DNA of 64,000 nucleotides, taken from the NCBI GenBank assembly GCA_016930435.1, contig JAFGGQ010000096.1, positions 14,436 to 78,435 on the forward strand, written 5' to 3'. This document shows, piece by piece, positions 62,448-64,000 of the stretch. How positions within the stretch are numbered: position 1 is the first letter of the stretch; every line of letters starts with the position of its first letter. Made by a program: the position numbers and the translations under genes. The notes under the pieces were generated by a model that saw only the letters and a list, made by a program, of their open reading frames with translations, ran no database searches and was not told the origin of the DNA. The stretch is from a bacterium (lineage in GTDB: Bacteria; UBP14; UBA6098; JAFGQG01).

Positions 62448-63854
62448 ATGGGAAAAACTATTTGGATACTGTTTCTGATAATTGCCGTTTTCAGCCTGGC
62501 ACATTCCGATTGGGAGCGTATATTCGGTAGAGCGGCTAATGACCACATGTACTGCATCCGGCAAACCTCTGACGGAGGCTATATTATTTGCGGGCAAACC
62601 CAATCCTACGGCCCGGGCGATAACGATATTTATGTGGTAAAATTAACGGAAAGTGGCGAAACGGAATGGTCCGGGTTGTACGGCGGAACCGGAAATGATC
62701 ATAGTAATTATATCCTGGAAACCCCCGATAACGGCTACCTTATTGCGGGTTACTCCTTCTCATTCGGTGATGCAGCTCAGATCTATATCCTTAAATTGAA
62801 TACTGTGGGAGATACTCTCTGGACAAGGGTTCTGGGTGGAACTCATAATGATTATGTTTCTCATATTATGCCCACCGTCGAAGGGAATTATCTGTTTACC
62901 GGAACCTCATATTATCCGGATGGAACCGGGTCCAATGCTTACTTGTTCAGGTTAGACCCGGAAGGCGAAAATCTTTGGTCTATGGAACACGGTGATTCCC
63001 TCTGGGAGTTCGGTTATATGGTCACCGAAGCCCATGATGGGGGATACCTGCTCTGTGGCTCCACTACATCCTTTGGCGCTGGCGGCAGGGACGCTTATCT
63101 GGTATATTTTGACCGGGACTGGAATACAGTGTGGAAAAGAACTTATGGCGGCTCCGAAGAGGACTTCTTTATCAACATTTATCCGGCTTCTGATAATGAA
63201 TATCTCCTGGCTGGCCGCACCGCATCATTTGGAGCCGGCTTATGGGATATATATCTGGTTAAGGCGAATGCCTTAGGAGAAACACTGTGGACTCAAACTT
63301 ATGGCGGAGCTAGCAGGGAAAATTTAGGGTGGTCTGTTCCAACCCATACCGGCGAGTGCCTGCTTGCCGGCTATACATCCTCCACTGATGATAGCCTGAG
63401 AAAAGCTTATGTTATTAAGGTCGATGATGAGGGTGAAGTGATCTGGGCAGATCAATTCGGGGGAATTGGACAATACCGGGCAAATCACATAACCCTTACC
63501 GAGGACGGTGGTTATATAATTGCTGGAGCAGTCGCCAATATTTACTATGAAAATTATGATATTTACCTGGTTAAAATTGACCACCTAAACAATATCGAAT
63601 GGGAAACCCAAATCCCCAACCTGTTCGGAATCAATACATATCCTAACCCGTTTAATTCAGCATGCCGGATCGAAACCCTCCCCAATTCCAACCTGCAAAT
63701 ATTCGACCTTAACGGCCGGCTGATATGGGAAAAGTTCAGTTATTACCGGATATCGGAATGGATACCTGACCCATCCCTTTCCAGCGGGATCTACTTGCTT
63801 AAAGCAAATTATGGGGGCAATAATCACCAGCAAAGATTGCTTTATCTGAAATAA
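62448..63854 (+). CDS. secreted beta-propeller protein with T9SS C-terminal domain
   Basis: 468 residues. Signal GKTIWILFLIIAVFSLAHS. About seven repeats of ~50 residues built on SDWERIFGR, GGYIICGQTQSYGPGDNDIYVVKL and ESGETEWSGLYGG, the same type as at 56036. The final 75 residues (NTYPNPFNSACRIETL to HQQRLLYLK) are the sorting domain, with FLxGxLIWEK-type strand pairing. Exported and displayed on the surface. A MITE-like element follows 12 bases after the stop. Confidence 0.85.
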   Translation: MGKTIWILFLIIAVFSLAHSDWERIFGRAANDHMYCIRQTSDGGYIICGQTQSYGPGDNDIYVVKLTESGETEWSGLYGGTGNDHSNYILETPDNGYLIAGYSFSFGDAAQIYILKLNTVGDTLWTRVLGGTHNDYVSHIMPTVEGNYLFTGTSYYPDGTGSNAYLFRLDPEGENLWSMEHGDSLWEFGYMVTEAHDGGYLLCGSTTSFGAGGRDAYLVYFDRDWNTVWKRTYGGSEEDFFINIYPASDNEYLLAGRTASFGAGLWDIYLVKANALGETLWTQTYGGASRENLGWSVPTHTGECLLAGYTSSTDDSLRKAYVIKVDDEGEVIWADQFGGIGQYRANHITLTEDGGYIIAGAVANIYYENYDIYLVKIDHLNNIEWETQIPNLFGINTYPNPFNSACRIETLPNSNLQIFDLNGRLIWEKFSYYRISEWIPDPSLSSGIYLLKANYGGNNHQQRLLYLK

Positions 63855-63866
63855 ATATTATATTAT

Positions 63867-64000
63867 CCCGTAAAATGCAGTTGATAATGTTGAATATAAG
63901 TTACATATTTGATGAACATGTATTTATGAGTATTACGAATTGTACAAAAAATGCAAATTTTATTCCGAAGTTTATATTCTAATAACCTGTTTTTCGATAT
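63867..64000 (-). mobile_element. MITE-like element, copy 5 (long form, cut by window end)
   Basis: Begins CCCGTAAAATGCAGTTGATAATGTTGAATATAAG, the same end and body as copy 4, and reaches the conserved CCTGTTTTTCGATAT core before the window ends. The left flank ATTAT would be the target duplication; its partner lies outside. It starts 12 bases after the stop of the propeller gene. Confidence 0.85.

Overview
The window reads as a chromosomal piece of a Gram-negative bacterium of the FCB (Fibrobacteres-Chlorobi-Bacteroidetes) superphylum, probably an uncultured candidate-phylum lineage (Zixibacteria, Cloacimonadota, Marinimicrobia or WOR-3-like; I cannot place it more exactly). The main reason is six large secreted proteins that end in a type IX secretion-type C-terminal domain with the NPFN signature (5147, 12413, 15201, 26419, 50687 and 62448). 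Lipoproteins, an RND pump and an OmpA protein show an outer membrane.

Layout. 0-2.3 kb: end of a membrane protein, then groES-groEL with a clear terminator. 2.3-5.1 kb: an accessory patch with a transposon relic, two gene cassettes (GNAT-YoaP and DUF1835 proteins) each followed by an attC-like palindrome, and a decayed vapBC-type locus. 5.1-11.3 kb, minus strand: a T9SS beta-helix protein and housekeeping genes (dacB-like, TraB/GumN lipoprotein, transaldolase-like, truA, ecfT). 11.5-20.3 kb: a possibly leaderless nuclease-like gene, exported proteins, a broken TIM-barrel gene and an ADP-ribosyltransferase-like ORF running in frame into a DUF2914 gene. 20.7-24.1 kb: tRNA-Leu and the pfkB-nadC-birA-PASTA operon. 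24.5-32.4 kb: a lipoprotein, a gingipain-like C25 protein, small genes, hairpin-rich spacers and a DUF2281/MazF-type toxin-antitoxin pair. 32.5-37.3 kb: a TetR-controlled RND efflux operon. 37.7-43.5 kb: a tryptophanase-like gene, an S9A prolyl-oligopeptidase homologue and tex, probably one operon. 43.7-57.2 kb: an envelope/surface block (OmpA with carboxypeptidase-regulatory repeats, a PPC-like repeat protein, a fibre with a 25-unit hexapeptide stalk, beta-propellers, lipoproteins). 57.6-63.9 kb: a PhoB/PhoR-type two-component system behind a perfect sigma70 consensus promoter, a TrmB-type regulator, a glycosyltransferase and another T9SS propeller.

The most notable observations are: (1) a five-copy MITE-like element with terminal inverted repeats and 5-bp target duplications, most copies sitting just behind stop codons; (2) an S9A peptidase homologue in which all three catalytic residues are replaced; (3) the IDSISY hexapeptide stalk; (4) the ADP-ribosyltransferase-DUF2914 in-frame junction; (5) integron-type cassettes with no integrase in view; (6) three relics of one transposon in which an inverted repeat can sequester the transposase ribosome binding site. 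I saw no CRISPR array and no rRNA. No single region is clearly a wholly new multi-gene system; the fibre operon and the ADP-ribosyltransferase ORF are the best candidates for new biology.
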